Origin: Micromonospora sp. Llam0
GTDB taxonomy: Bacteria; Actinomycetota; Actinomycetes; Mycobacteriales; Micromonosporaceae
Length of the DNA: 64,000 nt
NCBI RefSeq assembly: GCF_003751085.1
Contig: NZ_RJJY01000001.1
Coordinates: 6,076,001 to 6,140,000 of the forward strand
Direction of reading: 5' to 3'
Shown here: piece by piece, positions 42,601 through 45,736 of the stretch
Position numbering within the stretch: position 1 is the stretch's first letter
How the letters are laid out: every line of letters starts with the position of its first letter
Position numbers and translations under genes: made by a program
Notes under the pieces: model-generated
Databases searched by the model: none
The model's input: only the letters and a program-made list of their open reading frames with translations
What the model was told of the DNA's origin: nothing

Positions 42601-43112
42601 CCGAGCTGGGCCAGCAGCCGGCGGAACGCGACGGTGACCGCCTGCCGGCCGGCGGCGAGGATGCCGGGGATGGCACCGGCGGAGACGCCACCCAGCCAGG
42701 CCATCAGCAACGCCACGAACACCGCGATCACGGTGATGGCCACCGCGATGAGGATCGTCAGCTTCGCGTACTCGATCTCGGTGGCGGCGGTGTCGCAGCC
42801 GTTCGCGAAGGCGGCGGCGGCCTTCTGCAGGACCGGCAGTCCGGTGTTGGGGCCGACCCCGACCTGCTGCCAGAAGTTGGCGAACTCGGCACCCGCGTCG
42901 CCGCCCCAGCTCTCGATGACCCGCAGCGCGGCCGGATCGGCGTCGGCCAGTGCGACCCGTACCACCTCTTCGAGCTCACGCCAGGCGGCGGCGAGCTCGC
43001 GCATCTGGTCCTCGTCACCGGTCGGCCACGCCTCGCCGGCGCTCACCCAGGTGATGGCGTCCCAGACCCAACCGTACTCGCCGAACCACTCCCGGGGATT
43101 GATGATCGCCAC
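28485..43112 (-). CDS. Giant T7SS polymorphic toxin frame (4,875 codons, several toxin modules)
   Basis: GTG start with GGAGGG 8 bases upstream; no stop codon for 14.6 kb. Residues 1-110: WXG100-like/CpnT-type N-terminal domain. Residues about 130-165: membrane-active helix (TILIAVAITVIAVFVALLMA). Residues 170-830: Gly/Ala then Pro/Ser/Thr-rich linker. Then, by approximate residue: 850-970 YwqJ-like deaminase; 1040-1200 papain-like; 1205-1470 RelA/SpoT-like; 1717-1996 RelA/SpoT-like; 2250-2475 and 2600-2835 papain-like; 3220-3765 FAD/NAD(P)-oxidoreductase-like; 4145-4875 calpain-like. Between modules the frame runs through immunity-type genes in other frames or antisense, giving low-complexity translation. 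The frame may be one huge protein or an ESX toxin followed by orphan toxin cassettes; the sequence alone does not decide. Confidence 0.7.
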   Translation of the reverse strand: MAIINPREWFGEYGWVWDAITWVSAGEAWPTGDEDQMRELAAAWRELEEVVRVALADADPAALRVIESWGGDAGAEFANFWQQVGVGPNTGLPVLQKAAAAFANGCDTAATEIEYAKLTILIAVAITVIAVFVALLMAWLGGVSAGAIPGILAAGRQAVTVAFRRLLAQLGRRMLTQAGMRAALQGSVRIATTHVTRAGAQRLGTQLGIELAQEIGEELIIDIGAQAFQVAQGNRDNWDGRRTLTAGVGGAFGGMLGFGGNRLLRNTVAPRVPVSFRPPAMDFRGAGVVRWGGRSVAAGMQNAVISPAASVAANLAVNQQWTNPGWQGALGGFTSGAGRGGATMAASSAGSAAAGWANRLGGVAPPIGVPGTVDLAGNAQLTSVDAAGIDLGALGDSPAGGSPAGDSESGPVTGSGPATGSDPASGTGTAAPAPVTADTTPQTVPDFGAGSISLAPSTQDAPTTQDAPMTQAAPMAVDQPGVQPAPSAEPPPLVTSGQPSVVGVGDIASPVNGSSTDASSADTPSTSTASPDVTADGVRPARADDGPPVQVAAGSPAGVGTSAQAAAPAVTAAGPQSSPSTPGSTSVPGSTSTPAATSTSGPAQPGAQTTAQATAAASTAGGSTTAAPQSSSTGTTSAQVRPPAPVAGPVAGPSAGSVSFGPAVAAPAAPAAPAQPGQPVGTPTATSPMGPTSAAISPSTTTSPSTTTSPSTTTSPTPPVLPPIGSPVSAPPPTATTGGPDRPSDPAPRQPSAGTTVDPQTLRRSAGPTGTGTHSWQLAPVQFDGDPNSTDADQALIDASRALVDAVTGAVTRHQQQATPGEQISMGRRPGVVGALMTRGGQITTHSSMTADQSTDPATQPTPHPLVETALAEVAQQVSRVGSGHGRCAEVALVSDVVYQLERQWQDAGQAGDFDAYARSELAGARIVTHQFRRAQDVDVVYERGDYRPPCRSCGPMLEILGVTLVVDTERLPGPAVPPDSGALGDGRALPETRPTGDGHPLVPPALADQQALADSVPVGSDGRPARHPDPRDGRWPELVNDGGPANPGRSTNCADVGLSVLATWYGDPQAAAATDATVTAEPDSTRRQEQWLGASFAPDGRGPGGLDAVADRLRRAGPGSAALIITSWTAAAGGGAHTWNAVNHDGQIIWIDAQSRQVSDTAPIYDSEVDGVWSIVLDADGNPVPADGPQTTTASTTGAASEAAYLDALTEPDRATLLAELAAAQVDADSILAELGTIGDRLNTDLGLAGTDALTPLGSEYRVKGAESLARKFNTDFEPKGYTLPEALAEINDVVRFSVRAPETDAYGPAVAGVLDALTASGHQVTDVKSFWHPGNRFFGLNCTLVSPTGRMYEVQFPTATSWAIGKQTHGPYEVMRDPARTPADRMHAFLDILAVNKAHDIAGRMPGGMPVLTERYGPPKDTSFAKWIGKQDQAGLRQDYADWLAADPARSFRQELAARGLDPSDLPGFDPDAIGSTDADPDLSLPPAVSDGRPDPAAGQRDSGGGRHRADAGGDLGPSDVEVGLPTGRGGVDPVRQPGAPQRTGSGPGDGGVGDSSLHDGPVAERGGVDPDLPGGQPNLTTGRNDGGEAAADGVSVLPAVPPDAAVGPPGERDRPSEPSGPDDGGDLGPTDGQVELPAGRRDSSAVREPGTQQLSRSGPGDGGVGDAPLHDGAVAERGGADPDLLPDEYRGIPARDASDLTQPPAAAVGQLADPDSAYLDSLSAAEQRMVADAVSGARSDAAMIAGEIGSLLYGINAESNLAGADSLALLGLKDSVKTAGSLARKYLTELEPEGYELPEALAKVNDVVRFSVRSPEGDLYAPVVERVLSGLENSGHEVSSGKIFWHPGNRFYGLNVTLLSPSGRVYELQFPTDRSWSVGKQTRSEYGIVRNPVMPIERRMEAFLDILSKNKISRLYGSIPGGLEPLTRRFGQPVFNGISKWIAKLDDRGLGASSARGRYVDWLAGSGQSFDDILARRGLDPADLPGFALHVTAVTDERPSVSLLPTLPPDRLGGGAGERHSTGGLSWSDSGGDLGPSGGPMELPTRRRSGNSVRESGASYIPSDRSGDGGVDDASLHDGAIAERGGVDPDLSGGQPDLTGTRPVSGEGRDTGSTSLASANAAGESSTLPEQGGAVDDRGRGQSADQQTAGQREPDRDVSVRVRLAGPRGVVDPGTAGRDAHRPGELHRGPDGRGDRPAEPAGDGGGRGVRGGASAGPILGSAGVAGAGPATGVADRAVLVADGNASLAGPRPVGPLNLAPLEDVGFQADLEAVLWSGGGFVVGADPSSHPFGGLVNDGGPGRSGRGNNCMDCSLAGLSTFLGRPMVSLPRWPDILPDGAVDRQTGEAAGVDRAEEWLGGEWVAPPADMPGAPQKRAVAVARQYAQLQERVAAAGPGSAALVVADWLSVDERTGQVQVDADGNALADGSHAFLIVYPYGADGPVWWDPQDGQTWTVPPTHVVAATHTLWSMDTPAAGGGANSDSGRRAGADPAAGRDAEPDGAARVRVRLAGAGDPESAGTRHGDAGRPGELHHRPGRDGDGARESARTGDDQPVRGGAPAGADLGSAGVAGDGVVGDGVADGGVQAAGVVDGVSDGGELSGPRPVGPLNLAPLEDVGFQADLEAVLWSGGGFVVGADPSSHPFGGLVNDGGPGRSGRGNNCMDCSLAGLSTFLGRPMVSLPRWPDRAGDGTIDRVTGEADGISRAEQWLGGEWVGPPADMPRAPADRVAAVAEQYAQLQQRVAAAGPGSAALVVADWFSFDQDTGQLHLDADGDPQAAGSHAFLIVYPYGADGPVWWDPQYGGTATQPPAEYLAATHTLWSMDAPAARGGIGSDSGRRAGADPAAGRDAEPDGAARVRVRLGGEGDPLGDGTRPGDGAGPGQLGDRPQRSGDGPPEHAAVDHHAGVRGGPPGGSDDRPPGVAADGPAGAEPLATGEAGAEPLAAAPDGLVSAAAGTTFGGALHAADPVAVGAAVRDALDTGLLPAGAVADPDAGTVTLDTSAGPVTVTLTVTSLPPGTAVAPVATIATHADGATVRVSDRASADHVRRAVAAALAEVDAIAQERADGLRTDATTALAEGARPEGDGQRHLTARDMGRLAELRTVADQLAQAGTGRHADPAQLAQVHAEAVGLLISSGLLEPYPGHRVHSLVPNVPVVGLAATDARFAAVRTQLGPAFADLAGLLAVARDRPGLADEIRVVQADVRAAARRWAAQATAARDQADLALTDRVDAALDADPRHVFDRLVIGGGWAATADFATLDAPPDTGDGLPPVLAVSQGHDPWADRQQLLMGQVPSELEIPGLPFQPADFADEGTQFALSSDFAAAVGAARAYTGMPSYQGTATAITPRPAGASDATGWPDGANYRVTLGERSFYAASVDIAAGPGPARVPAAPASTTGRYVDPATGYQVDRSGPVPVFRDPTGVAVDPASLPTQVRAVLGGADAVRADPPLLADTAGRLTDPLLVDPDSGYAVDAGTGQVYAPDGFPVDPAALPGDVAQRLGYDADGRFTGPRPARPRIDFGGQNLADAYQPGDRVLVFGAGASGAWDIEQAAASPAATIDWSARAVGLPPADRTGDPTRDADLQFQRSFSGGYNRRNTLPEVGAYDVAATDSRISQSLREIVSARHTVDGTFLVEFSDGTRHEYDRVVLSIGQAPEYPGGVAALADALQLRPLHGPATTRDGGPDFLGLSDASGQLRILGAAAVARQLMPSVGPRFRRSAELQISEASAALPDDSRNIPPSIRFHAQRIAEANRRSLPPPSHLAEVDKSPPPGDGGVEPGQRPVLGGDPLGDRRDVDVDRVLPADGVEARTVGDQLGVVAGEVDEPQVRQDPGGEFGEQFGTDRGDAAVDQSQPAEPPQVWGGQQGTQPVVTDRVVVQSEAGESGQQRARGDRTDQVRADAGEQDVADRSQAVDLRAPVEEVGTGQLDQLGEATPYPAVVDEPGDPRTEPRLERDGESTHPPGQLGRDRGAGDRGPVVLDLEPDQRGVVGVGGFDGVGVAQPQVHVVGVGEDGGVQGIADSGPAVAGVGHDRSVATPLTTTSEVPGDDGGRSAATDRTAGRDGESDRSASVRVRLAGEGDTVDRTAGDGGARRDGLLHHRPVGDGDGAQQPADTGGHEAVRGGEAAGPDQRSPDLAPSRDSGPADPRLTRIRQLSTNYTAADPGTRLALRAEIGVLVDQLGLTGGTPQAYARWAQLPPDLANLLLRLTSPALTPETVLAVLGADPATLTEPQRAQQRDYRARLVHNGYVPFAPQLTEQLHRLAVDAEQGQRSLPTLPASAGQVIGLRADQIAQLQAVDPALAARVARDGVYVDLTGQVDISPYVLANAPHVDVGGVHPGFDLTTDAGRRALLAEDVRRAHATITARYGQNPEVVRLLGSHSFHYLGQTRTMVLVPDALTRAILNLAPSAPVGPAPEASPLAAGPTEIHVYADHPTLPEPDSGEVAPEYGRPVDPNSGTAAPLWNGLPRREHVAQGALGDCGMLASIGAVAGHSPQTIGGLFHPNPDGTVDVLLHESSLPGGRTTPTGRRLRITVTPDVPVHAIMPGQAAYADQSRVGAAWASILEKALAAVDRTWTESRQVAWQQQWQGWQEQPDPHLAAPRGYARMDPGSTPDLWAELLTQLTGAPARTDRFPTDPGSEATVEATLAQLLAQRNPVIASTLPPHRYQHLPNGTPPYGLYAGHAYEVVAVQNGRVWLRNPWNHSHPQPMPVREFLDLMSRDYAHLDRAPVVPPPPPPRPVPPVAEQASWAGGLTAEARVGASAGVATNALTVAGPGRTVIDRGGTYFVYYADRGSAGELVELLAVEVGPDGPRSIAWGNNTAAPSPGIVSAPADAAGRLPVSRAEAEQVARSELGFELPDESTLHEMLGG
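30653..30958 (-). CDS. YrhB/Imm35-like immunity-type protein Y4
   Basis: 101 aa from the ATG at 30958 (GAGG 9 bases upstream), five codons after the longer possible start. TEDEAQQLIERLVGTANLID, HPFEFGWLAKETPS, CYIIDQSGTVTVHSSLPIPV and AARRQGRISGHQIWP. Fourth copy of the family, now without a papain-like module directly before it, so it may be an orphan immunity gene. It precedes the calpain-like module. Confidence 0.75.
   Translation of the reverse strand: MTEDEAQQLIERLVGTANLIDLHPFEFGWLAKETPSTEQRATGAHVGMGCYIIDQSGTVTVHSSLPIPVAMKQYVAARRQGRISGHQIWPRAGTADQPTPG
31008..31817 (+). CDS. LRR-like protein with a TIGR02996-type N-terminus, antisense to the giant frame
   Basis: 269 aa on the plus strand. 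Residues 12-60 fit the TIGR02996 pattern (LYAAILADPDDMDLRLRYAD, LIRLQIEYDRA). The rest has leucine-rich repeats (LARLTSLGLDDNPIGDDGLR, LRWLGLVNCGITPVGAELFA). The protein-like repeat pattern shows that this strand is coding here and that the giant minus-strand frame over the same bases is not a conserved domain. It ends just where the oxidoreductase-like module ends and starts 49 bases from Y4, divergently. Probably an immunity or accessory protein; function inferred from position. Confidence 0.8.
   Translation: MSDASDGRPAVSDALYAAILADPDDMDLRLRYADAVEPTDPDHAALIRLQIEYDRATIAGAPIAPELSRRMRGLAVTLEPRLCAGIAGLVDDCGVRRGFAELIELPGADFLDRGTEIYRLAPVRHVLLTGVSPDLVGAISASPLLARLTSLGLDDNPIGDDGLRTLLASPHLRRLRWLGLVNCGITPVGAELFAELAPRVLPDLRFVYFARNHAELVPYGAGFDAVGGQDPIDVYVPPIAERITAEHGPLPWLDPAIAWRGGFVDFSEV
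31825..33440 (-). other. Module: FAD/NAD(P)-dependent oxidoreductase-like toxin domain
   Basis: Two dinucleotide-binding Rossmann motifs appear in order: RLVIGGGWAATADFATLDAP and RVLVFGAGASGAWDIEQAAA, followed by the RVVLSIGQAPEYPGGVAAL segment typical of flavin monooxygenase-like or NAD_binding_9 proteins. Repetitive (TGYQV, SGYAV) linker units separate the two halves. An intact oxidoreductase fold as a polymorphic-toxin cargo is unusual. Confidence 0.6.
34307..34606 (-). CDS. YrhB/Imm35-like immunity-type protein Y3
   Basis: 99 aa, GTG start with GGAGGG 6 bases upstream. TRDDAQELIQRLVGTPNRMA, LHEFEFGWVAREILS, NWVIDRNGVVTAHRSMPPSI, then QEYAAARRAGRTTGRQVWPP. Directly follows papain-like module 3 in another frame of the giant toxin. 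Closest to Y2. Confidence 0.78.
   Translation of the reverse strand: MTRDDAQELIQRLVGTPNRMALHEFEFGWVAREILSETERAQGMGLGQGNWVIDRNGVVTAHRSMPPSIIMQEYAAARRAGRTTGRQVWPPTDQPEPNR
34610..35340 (-). other. Module: papain-like toxin domain 3
   Basis: Same motif set as module 2 (GNNCMDCSLAGLSTFLG, GSHAFLIVYPYGADGPVWWD), diverging in the middle and C-terminal parts. With Y3 it forms the second half of a tandemly duplicated toxin-immunity cassette of about 1.06 kb. Confidence 0.72.
35071..35300 (-). repeat. 230-bp near-identical repeat, copy 2
   Basis: Partner of 36127-36356. Differences seen include A/C at 35100 versus 36156 and a GACC/CACC change. Marks the recombination-prone 5' segment of the duplicated cassette. 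Confidence 0.85.
35366..35662 (-). CDS. YrhB/Imm35-like immunity-type protein Y2
   Basis: 98 aa from the GTG at 35662 with GGAGGGG 8 bases upstream; a GTG at 35677 would add five residues. Carries TRDDAQELIQRLVGTPNRMA, LHEFEFGWLAQEILS, SYIIDRDGTVTVHGSLPVPV and AAERRQGRISGRQVWP. The first 45 codons are almost identical to those of Y3. Partner of papain-like module 2 by position. Confidence 0.78.
   Translation of the reverse strand: MTRDDAQELIQRLVGTPNRMALHEFEFGWLAQEILSPQERGTGMRVGLGSYIIDRDGTVTVHGSLPVPVTISRYAAERRQGRISGRQVWPETESSETE
35690..36370 (-). other. Module: papain-like toxin domain 2
   Basis: Motifs GNNCMDCSLAGLSTFLG (Cys), DGSHAFLIVYPYGADGPVWW (His) and WWDPQDGQ (Asp) give a complete Tox-PL triad order. 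Its 5' part is nearly identical in DNA to that of module 3. Followed at once by a YrhB-like gene. Confidence 0.72.
36127..36356 (-). repeat. 230-bp near-identical repeat, copy 1
   Basis: Matches 35071-35300 at a constant offset of 1,056 bp without gaps; only a handful of differences were seen by eye. It covers the linker and catalytic-Cys part of a papain-like module. Codon use inside the repeat is A/C-rich compared with its flanks. Confidence 0.85.
36404..36697 (-). CDS. YrhB/Imm35-like immunity-type protein Y1
   Basis: 97 aa from the ATG at 36697, which has GGGAGGGG upstream; the longer frame to 36787 is a shadow. Pattern: TEDEARALISRLLGS, FEFGWLVREELS, SFIVDLTGVVTAQPSLPATV, EEYAAERRQGRFSGRQVWP. 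The same layout recurs in Y2, Y3, Y4 and in the N-terminal half of the protein at 47809. Resembles YrhB/Imm35-type immunity proteins by the A..LI....EF.FGW...VID..GVVT pattern. Placed upstream of a papain-like module. Confidence 0.72.
   Translation of the reverse strand: MTEDEARALISRLLGSGNPIEMYPFEFGWLVREELSTRERQAGMHIGQGSFIVDLTGVVTAQPSLPATVVVEEYAAERRQGRFSGRQVWPEPDPPPE
36809..37117 (-). CDS. Immunity-type protein R3
   Basis: 102 aa. Starts MSDQVFHYYPLYRLIDSAEV; shares VNVIALADCPGPTRAVIWDR, FRPDVAVAILYANQERHTF and THHFTTVPLPSEAELTRIC with R1 and R2. It sits directly after the second RelA/SpoT-like module, which is the normal toxin-then-immunity order. In another frame of the giant toxin. Confidence 0.75.
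   Translation of the reverse strand: MSDQVFHYYPLYRLIDSAEVPVNVIALADCPGPTRAVIWDRRADRWNFRPDVAVAILYANQERHTFHRTDRATAESMTHHFTTVPLPSEAELTRICREASPT
37118..37960 (-). other. Module: RelA/SpoT-like toxin domain 2
   Basis: Diverged copy of module 1: SVKTAGSLARKYLTELEPEG, KVNDVVRFSVRSPEGDLYAP, IFWHPGNRFYGLNVTLLSP and RVYELQFPTDRSWSVGKQTR. The DNA is less GC-rich than copy 1, with different codon choice, so the two copies probably came from different sources rather than a recent local duplication. Its own partner gene follows at 36809. Confidence 0.55.
38003..38329 (-). CDS. Immunity-type protein R2
   Basis: 108 aa. Starts MEFQYYLLYHPTRP; carries NVIALANHPGPTMAVTWDRP, WSCQPDVAIAVLFVNQERNN and the shared HHFTTVPLPSEAELTRIC. 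It follows R1 by 36 bases, so the first RelA/SpoT-like module has two candidate partners in tandem. The last 15 residues are variable. Lies in another frame of the giant toxin, like R1. Confidence 0.75.
   Translation of the reverse strand: MEFQYYLLYHPTRPSDHPANVIALANHPGPTMAVTWDRPTARWSCQPDVAIAVLFVNQERNNFRGVDRATAEWVTHHFTTVPLPSEAELTRICYPTSTEASRRVTPPT
38366..38674 (-). CDS. Immunity-type protein R1 (paired with the RelA/SpoT-like module)
   Basis: 102 aa, ATG with AGGAAG upstream, located in another frame of the giant toxin. Starts LTFRYHLLYRTDD; ends HFTTVPLPSEAELTRICQEA. Two close paralogues occur at 38003-38329 and 36809-37117 with the same VNVIA, WDRPTSRW, FRPDVA and FTTVPLPSEAELTRIC segments, so the family tracks this toxin type in the locus. 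No named family recognised. Conservation of these segments across three copies shows the frame is real and coding. Immunity is inferred from position and copy pairing. Confidence 0.75.
   Translation of the reverse strand: MPTLTFRYHLLYRTDDQTQPPVNVIAVAAGTGPTQAVIWDRPTSRWGFRPDVAASILYANPERHSVRAVDRETAESATRHFTTVPLPSEAELTRICQEASRT
38690..39510 (-). other. Module: RelA/SpoT-like alarmone-synthetase toxin domain 1
   Basis: The order RVKGAESLARKF, EINDVVRFSVRAPETDAY, SFWHPGNRFFGLNCTLVSP and RMYEVQFPTATSW parallels the RelA/SpoT synthetase fold: basic pyrophosphate-binding start, (I)xD(x)xR strand, the substrate loop, then E-x-Q-x-x-T. Toxins of this fold make (p)ppGpp or (p)ppApp and exhaust ATP. Assignment is by motif order only. 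Confidence 0.55.
39530..39990 (-). other. Module: papain-like (toxin glutamine deamidase type) domain 1
   Basis: Motifs STNCADVGLSVLATWYG (catalytic Cys), GGGAHTWNAVNHDG (His) and IIWIDAQS (Asp) follow the Tox-PL order. Family members are peptidases or glutamine deamidases. It precedes the first RelA/SpoT-like module with no separate immunity gene between. Confidence 0.7.
40200..40560 (-). other. Module: YwqJ-like deaminase toxin domain
   Basis: Minus-strand motifs SGHGRCAEVALVSDV (zinc ligand Cys followed by the catalytic Glu) and YRPPCRSCGPMLEILG (the PCxxC zinc pair) define a cytidine-deaminase-fold toxin. Such toxins deaminate nucleic acids. A stand-alone relative with the same motifs lies at 60070-60453. 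Confidence 0.7.
42690..43112 (-). other. Module: WXG100-like secretion domain and membrane helix of the giant toxin
   Basis: Codes for INPREWFGEYGWVWDAITWV, the helical ELAAAWRELEEVVRVAL and SWGGDAGAEFANFWQQVG, then a long hydrophobic helix. This is the N-terminal layout of CpnT-type T7SS effectors; the W-x-G-like turn lies in ESWGGDAG. It is preceded by a coupled WXG100-like gene and a YbaB-like gene. Confidence 0.75.
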
Positions 43113-43139
43113 GTCGTTGGCCCTCCGACAGCGACCGCG

Positions 43140-43481
43140 CTACCTGCCGCCGCCGAAGCTGTCGCCGACCGCGCCGTCGTCGTCGACCGTGCCGTCGACC
43201 GAGGAGACGATCCGGAGCCCGGTGTCTTCGAAAGCGGCGACGAGGTCGTCGCCGGCGTCCAGGGTCACCTTCGCCGGGGCCTCGTCACCGCCGTCCAGAT
43301 AGTGCTCGTTGAACGTCCGGCCGGCCTCGTCGTCGCCCCATGGCCGGGCCTCGTTGAGCGTCCGGATGGTGCCGGTGACGCGGGCCCACTCGGCGGCCAG
43401 TGTCTCGGCCGCCGCGCCGAGCGCGTTGCCGGCCGGGCGGGCCAGGTCCGGGTTGAGGAAGGTCTGCTGCGGCTCGGTCAA
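43140..43481 (-). CDS. WXG100-superfamily-like small helical protein
   Basis: 113 aa. Two helices flank RPWGDDEAGRTF, in the position of the W-x-G turn of ESX substrates, and the C-terminus is acidic with VDDDGAVGDSFGGGR. Its ATG overlaps the stop of the YbaB-like gene (ATGA) and it ends 27 bases before the giant toxin start. It probably acts as the small secretion partner that dimerises with the toxin N-terminus, as known for T7SS effectors with Lap-type partners. Confidence 0.75.
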   Translation of the reverse strand: MTEPQQTFLNPDLARPAGNALGAAAETLAAEWARVTGTIRTLNEARPWGDDEAGRTFNEHYLDGGDEAPAKVTLDAGDDLVAAFEDTGLRIVSSVDGTVDDDGAVGDSFGGGR

Positions 43482-43870
43482 TTCCGGTCACCCCCGGGCA
43501 GGTCGGTGTCGAGCTGGCGGAAGATGCCTTCGAGATCGAAGTCGATGTGTGCCTGGAACTGCGCGTCGGGCACCAGCGGCCGGCAGATCCGCTCCACTTC
43601 GGCCATCGTCTGGGCGGTGGCGGCCCGGATGGTCTCGGTGACCGTGACGGACAGCTGCGCGGCGTTCGGCCGGCGGTAGATGCGCGGGTCGAGCTCCACC
43701 TTGGTAACCTGCCCTCTCGGCCCGACCGTGACGGTGACGAGCCCGTCGTCGGAGGTGACGGTAGCCGACACCGCTCGCAGTTGCTGTTGCAGGTCGGCGG
43801 CGCCGGAACGCATCCGGTCGAACTGTGCCATCAACTCGTCGGCGCGGGCGCGCAGGCCGTGCACGTCCAT
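43478..43870 (-). CDS. YbaB/EbfC-family protein
   Basis: 130 aa from the ATG at 43870 with GGGAGG upstream; the frame to 43963 is a shadow. Features: N-terminal helix DVHGLRARADELMAQFDRMR, then a strand region with SDDGLVTVTVGPRGQVTKVE and LDPRIYRRPNAAQL, typical of the YbaB/EbfC fold. Such proteins are regularly encoded beside T7SS effectors in actinomycetes, where a chaperone-like role is suspected. First of three coupled genes leading into the giant toxin. Confidence 0.82.
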   Translation of the reverse strand: MDVHGLRARADELMAQFDRMRSGAADLQQQLRAVSATVTSDDGLVTVTVGPRGQVTKVELDPRIYRRPNAAQLSVTVTETIRAATAQTMAEVERICRPLVPDAQFQAHIDFDLEGIFRQLDTDLPGGDRN

Positions 43871-44027
43871 CGTGTCCCTCCCCGTCGCCGCGTCACACCG
43901 GCCGCTGCCGGGCACCGAGGGTGAAGCGTCAAGACGACGATACTGAATGTGTGCCAGCCGCACGAGCCCGCCGGTCGCCGCCGCTGGATAGGATGCCGGG
44001 CGGTACGGGAGGTCTGGAGGTCAGCTG

Positions 44028-45428
44028 ATGCGGTCACCGACCCTGCTACTGGCCGTCGCGCTGGGCGTACTGCTGGGCGTACTGCTGACCGTCGCGCCGG
44101 GCGTGCTGCCGGTCGTCGCGGCGGCACCGGCGTCCGCCGCCCCGGGCAGTTGCCGCGGCCCGGCCGACCCCGGACCGGTGATCCCTCAGATCTCCTGGCA
44201 TCAGCGCTGGTTGGCGCCCGAGCGCAGCTGGCCGGTCACCGACGGGTCGGGGGTGCGGGTCGCGGTGATCGATTCCGGTGTCGACGACGACCATCCGCAA
44301 CTGTCCGGTCAAGTGACCGCCGGCGCCGACCTGACCGGCGTCGAGGCCGACGGCACCGTGGACTGCGCCTCGCACGGCACTGCCGTGGCCAGCCTGATCG
44401 CCGCCACCAGGGTGGACGGCGTCGGCTTCCACGGCATCGCCCCGGGGGTGACGATCGTTCCGATCCGGGTCACCGAGCGGATCCAGGCGCAGCAGGACGG
44501 CCCCGACTCACCGGCGGACCGGCTGGCCGAGGCGATCGACCTCGCGGTGGCCAGCGACGCGAAGGTGATCAACATGTCGCTGATCATGTACCGCGCGGAT
44601 CCGGCGGTACGGGCAGCGGTCGAGCGCGCCGTCCGGGCCGACGTGGTGCTGGTGGCCGCAGCCGGCAACAGCCACCAGCAGGGCGCGTCGCCGGATCCGA
44701 CGCCGTACCCGGCGGCGTTCGACGGGGTGATCGGCGTCGGGGCGATCGACGAGAACGGCGTACGGCTGGCGGACTCGCAGGTCGGTGACTACGTGGACCT
44801 GGTGGCGCCGGGTGGGGCGGTGTTGGCGGCGAGCCGGGTGTCCGGGCACCAGGTGGTCGCCGGCACCAGCTATGCCACCCCGGTGGTGAGCGCGGCGGCG
44901 GCGCTGCTGCGGGCCGCCGAGCCGGATCTGTCGGCGGCCGACGTGGCCCGGCGGCTGACGGCGACCGCGGATCCGGCACCCGGCGGCCGGTCGGAGGGCT
45001 ACGGCCACGGGGTGGTCAACCCGTACCGGGCGGTGACCGAACGGCTGGCCGCGGGCGAGCCGGTCGCCGCACCGGCGTTGCCGACGGTCGTGCCGGATGC
45101 CGCCACGGCGCAGCGGGCGGCCCGCTGGCAGCAGCTGACCCGGACCGCTGTGGCGGTGGCCGCCGGTACGGCGTTGCTGCTCCTGCTGGTCGCGGTGGCC
45201 GTGGCGGCGCTGCCGGGCGGCCGACGCCGCCGCTGGCAGCCGACCCGGCGGGCGGTCGGCCGCAGCGGCGTGGCATCACAGGGCGGTACGCCCGCAGGCG
45301 GCGCATCCGGTCGCAGCGCATCCGGTACCGGCGTACCCACTACCGGCGTGACCGGTGCCGGCAGCCACCCGGCGGGCACCGATCCGCAGGAGGCGTACTT
45401 CGTGGTGCCCGGACCGGCGGGTCGGTGA
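44028..45428 (+). CDS. mycP: Mycosin-type subtilisin protease (T7SS)
   Basis: 466 aa. Signal peptide with cleavage near ASA (residue about 37). Catalytic triad by motif: Asp82 (VAVIDSGVD), His116 (SHGTAVASL) and Ser281 (AGTSYATPVVS). A C-terminal membrane helix (about 368-392) with a cytoplasmic Gly/Ser/Thr-rich tail is as in MycP, which sits on the periplasm-like side and stabilises the secretion complex. Transcribed away from the toxin operon and towards the WXG100 pair. One of two mycosins in the locus. Confidence 0.93.
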   Translation: MRSPTLLLAVALGVLLGVLLTVAPGVLPVVAAAPASAAPGSCRGPADPGPVIPQISWHQRWLAPERSWPVTDGSGVRVAVIDSGVDDDHPQLSGQVTAGADLTGVEADGTVDCASHGTAVASLIAATRVDGVGFHGIAPGVTIVPIRVTERIQAQQDGPDSPADRLAEAIDLAVASDAKVINMSLIMYRADPAVRAAVERAVRADVVLVAAAGNSHQQGASPDPTPYPAAFDGVIGVGAIDENGVRLADSQVGDYVDLVAPGGAVLAASRVSGHQVVAGTSYATPVVSAAAALLRAAEPDLSAADVARRLTATADPAPGGRSEGYGHGVVNPYRAVTERLAAGEPVAAPALPTVVPDAATAQRAARWQQLTRTAVAVAAGTALLLLLVAVAVAALPGGRRRRWQPTRRAVGRSGVASQGGTPAGGASGRSASGTGVPTTGVTGAGSHPAGTDPQEAYFVVPGPAGR

Positions 45429-45437
45429 CCGCGTCGG

Positions 45438-45722
45438 TCACTCGAACTTGGAGCGGTTGGCCGCCTCGCGTGCCTGCATCCGGAGGGCCGCCTCGCGCAG
45501 CGCCTTCTCGATCCGGTTGAGCAGGTCCTTGAGGTCGTTGGCGGCCGATTCCCACTCCGCCTGCCGGGTCAGGTACGCGGTCTGCGCGTCGCCCTCCCAG
45601 GTTGCCACCAGCGGCTGGATGCCGGTCTTGAGGCCGTCGAGCTCTTGAGTCATGTTCTTGGCCGCGGTGCCGCAATTGTCGGCGGCGTTGTTGAGCGCGG
45701 CGAAATCGTAGCGGATGTCCAT
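45438..45722 (-). CDS. WXG100 protein (Esx-like)
   Basis: 94 aa, the usual length. Helix-turn-helix with the turn at WEGDAQ (W-E-G in place of W-x-G) near residue 42, flanked by DFAALNNAADNCGTAAKNMT and YLTRQAEWESAANDLKDLLN. Second gene of a pair with the protein at 45737; Esx proteins act as heterodimers and are secreted by EccC. No C-terminal YxxxD-like signal stands out, so the partner may carry it. Confidence 0.9.
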   Translation of the reverse strand: MDIRYDFAALNNAADNCGTAAKNMTQELDGLKTGIQPLVATWEGDAQTAYLTRQAEWESAANDLKDLLNRIEKALREAALRMQAREAANRSKFE

Positions 45723-45736
45723 CTCGATCCCTCCGG

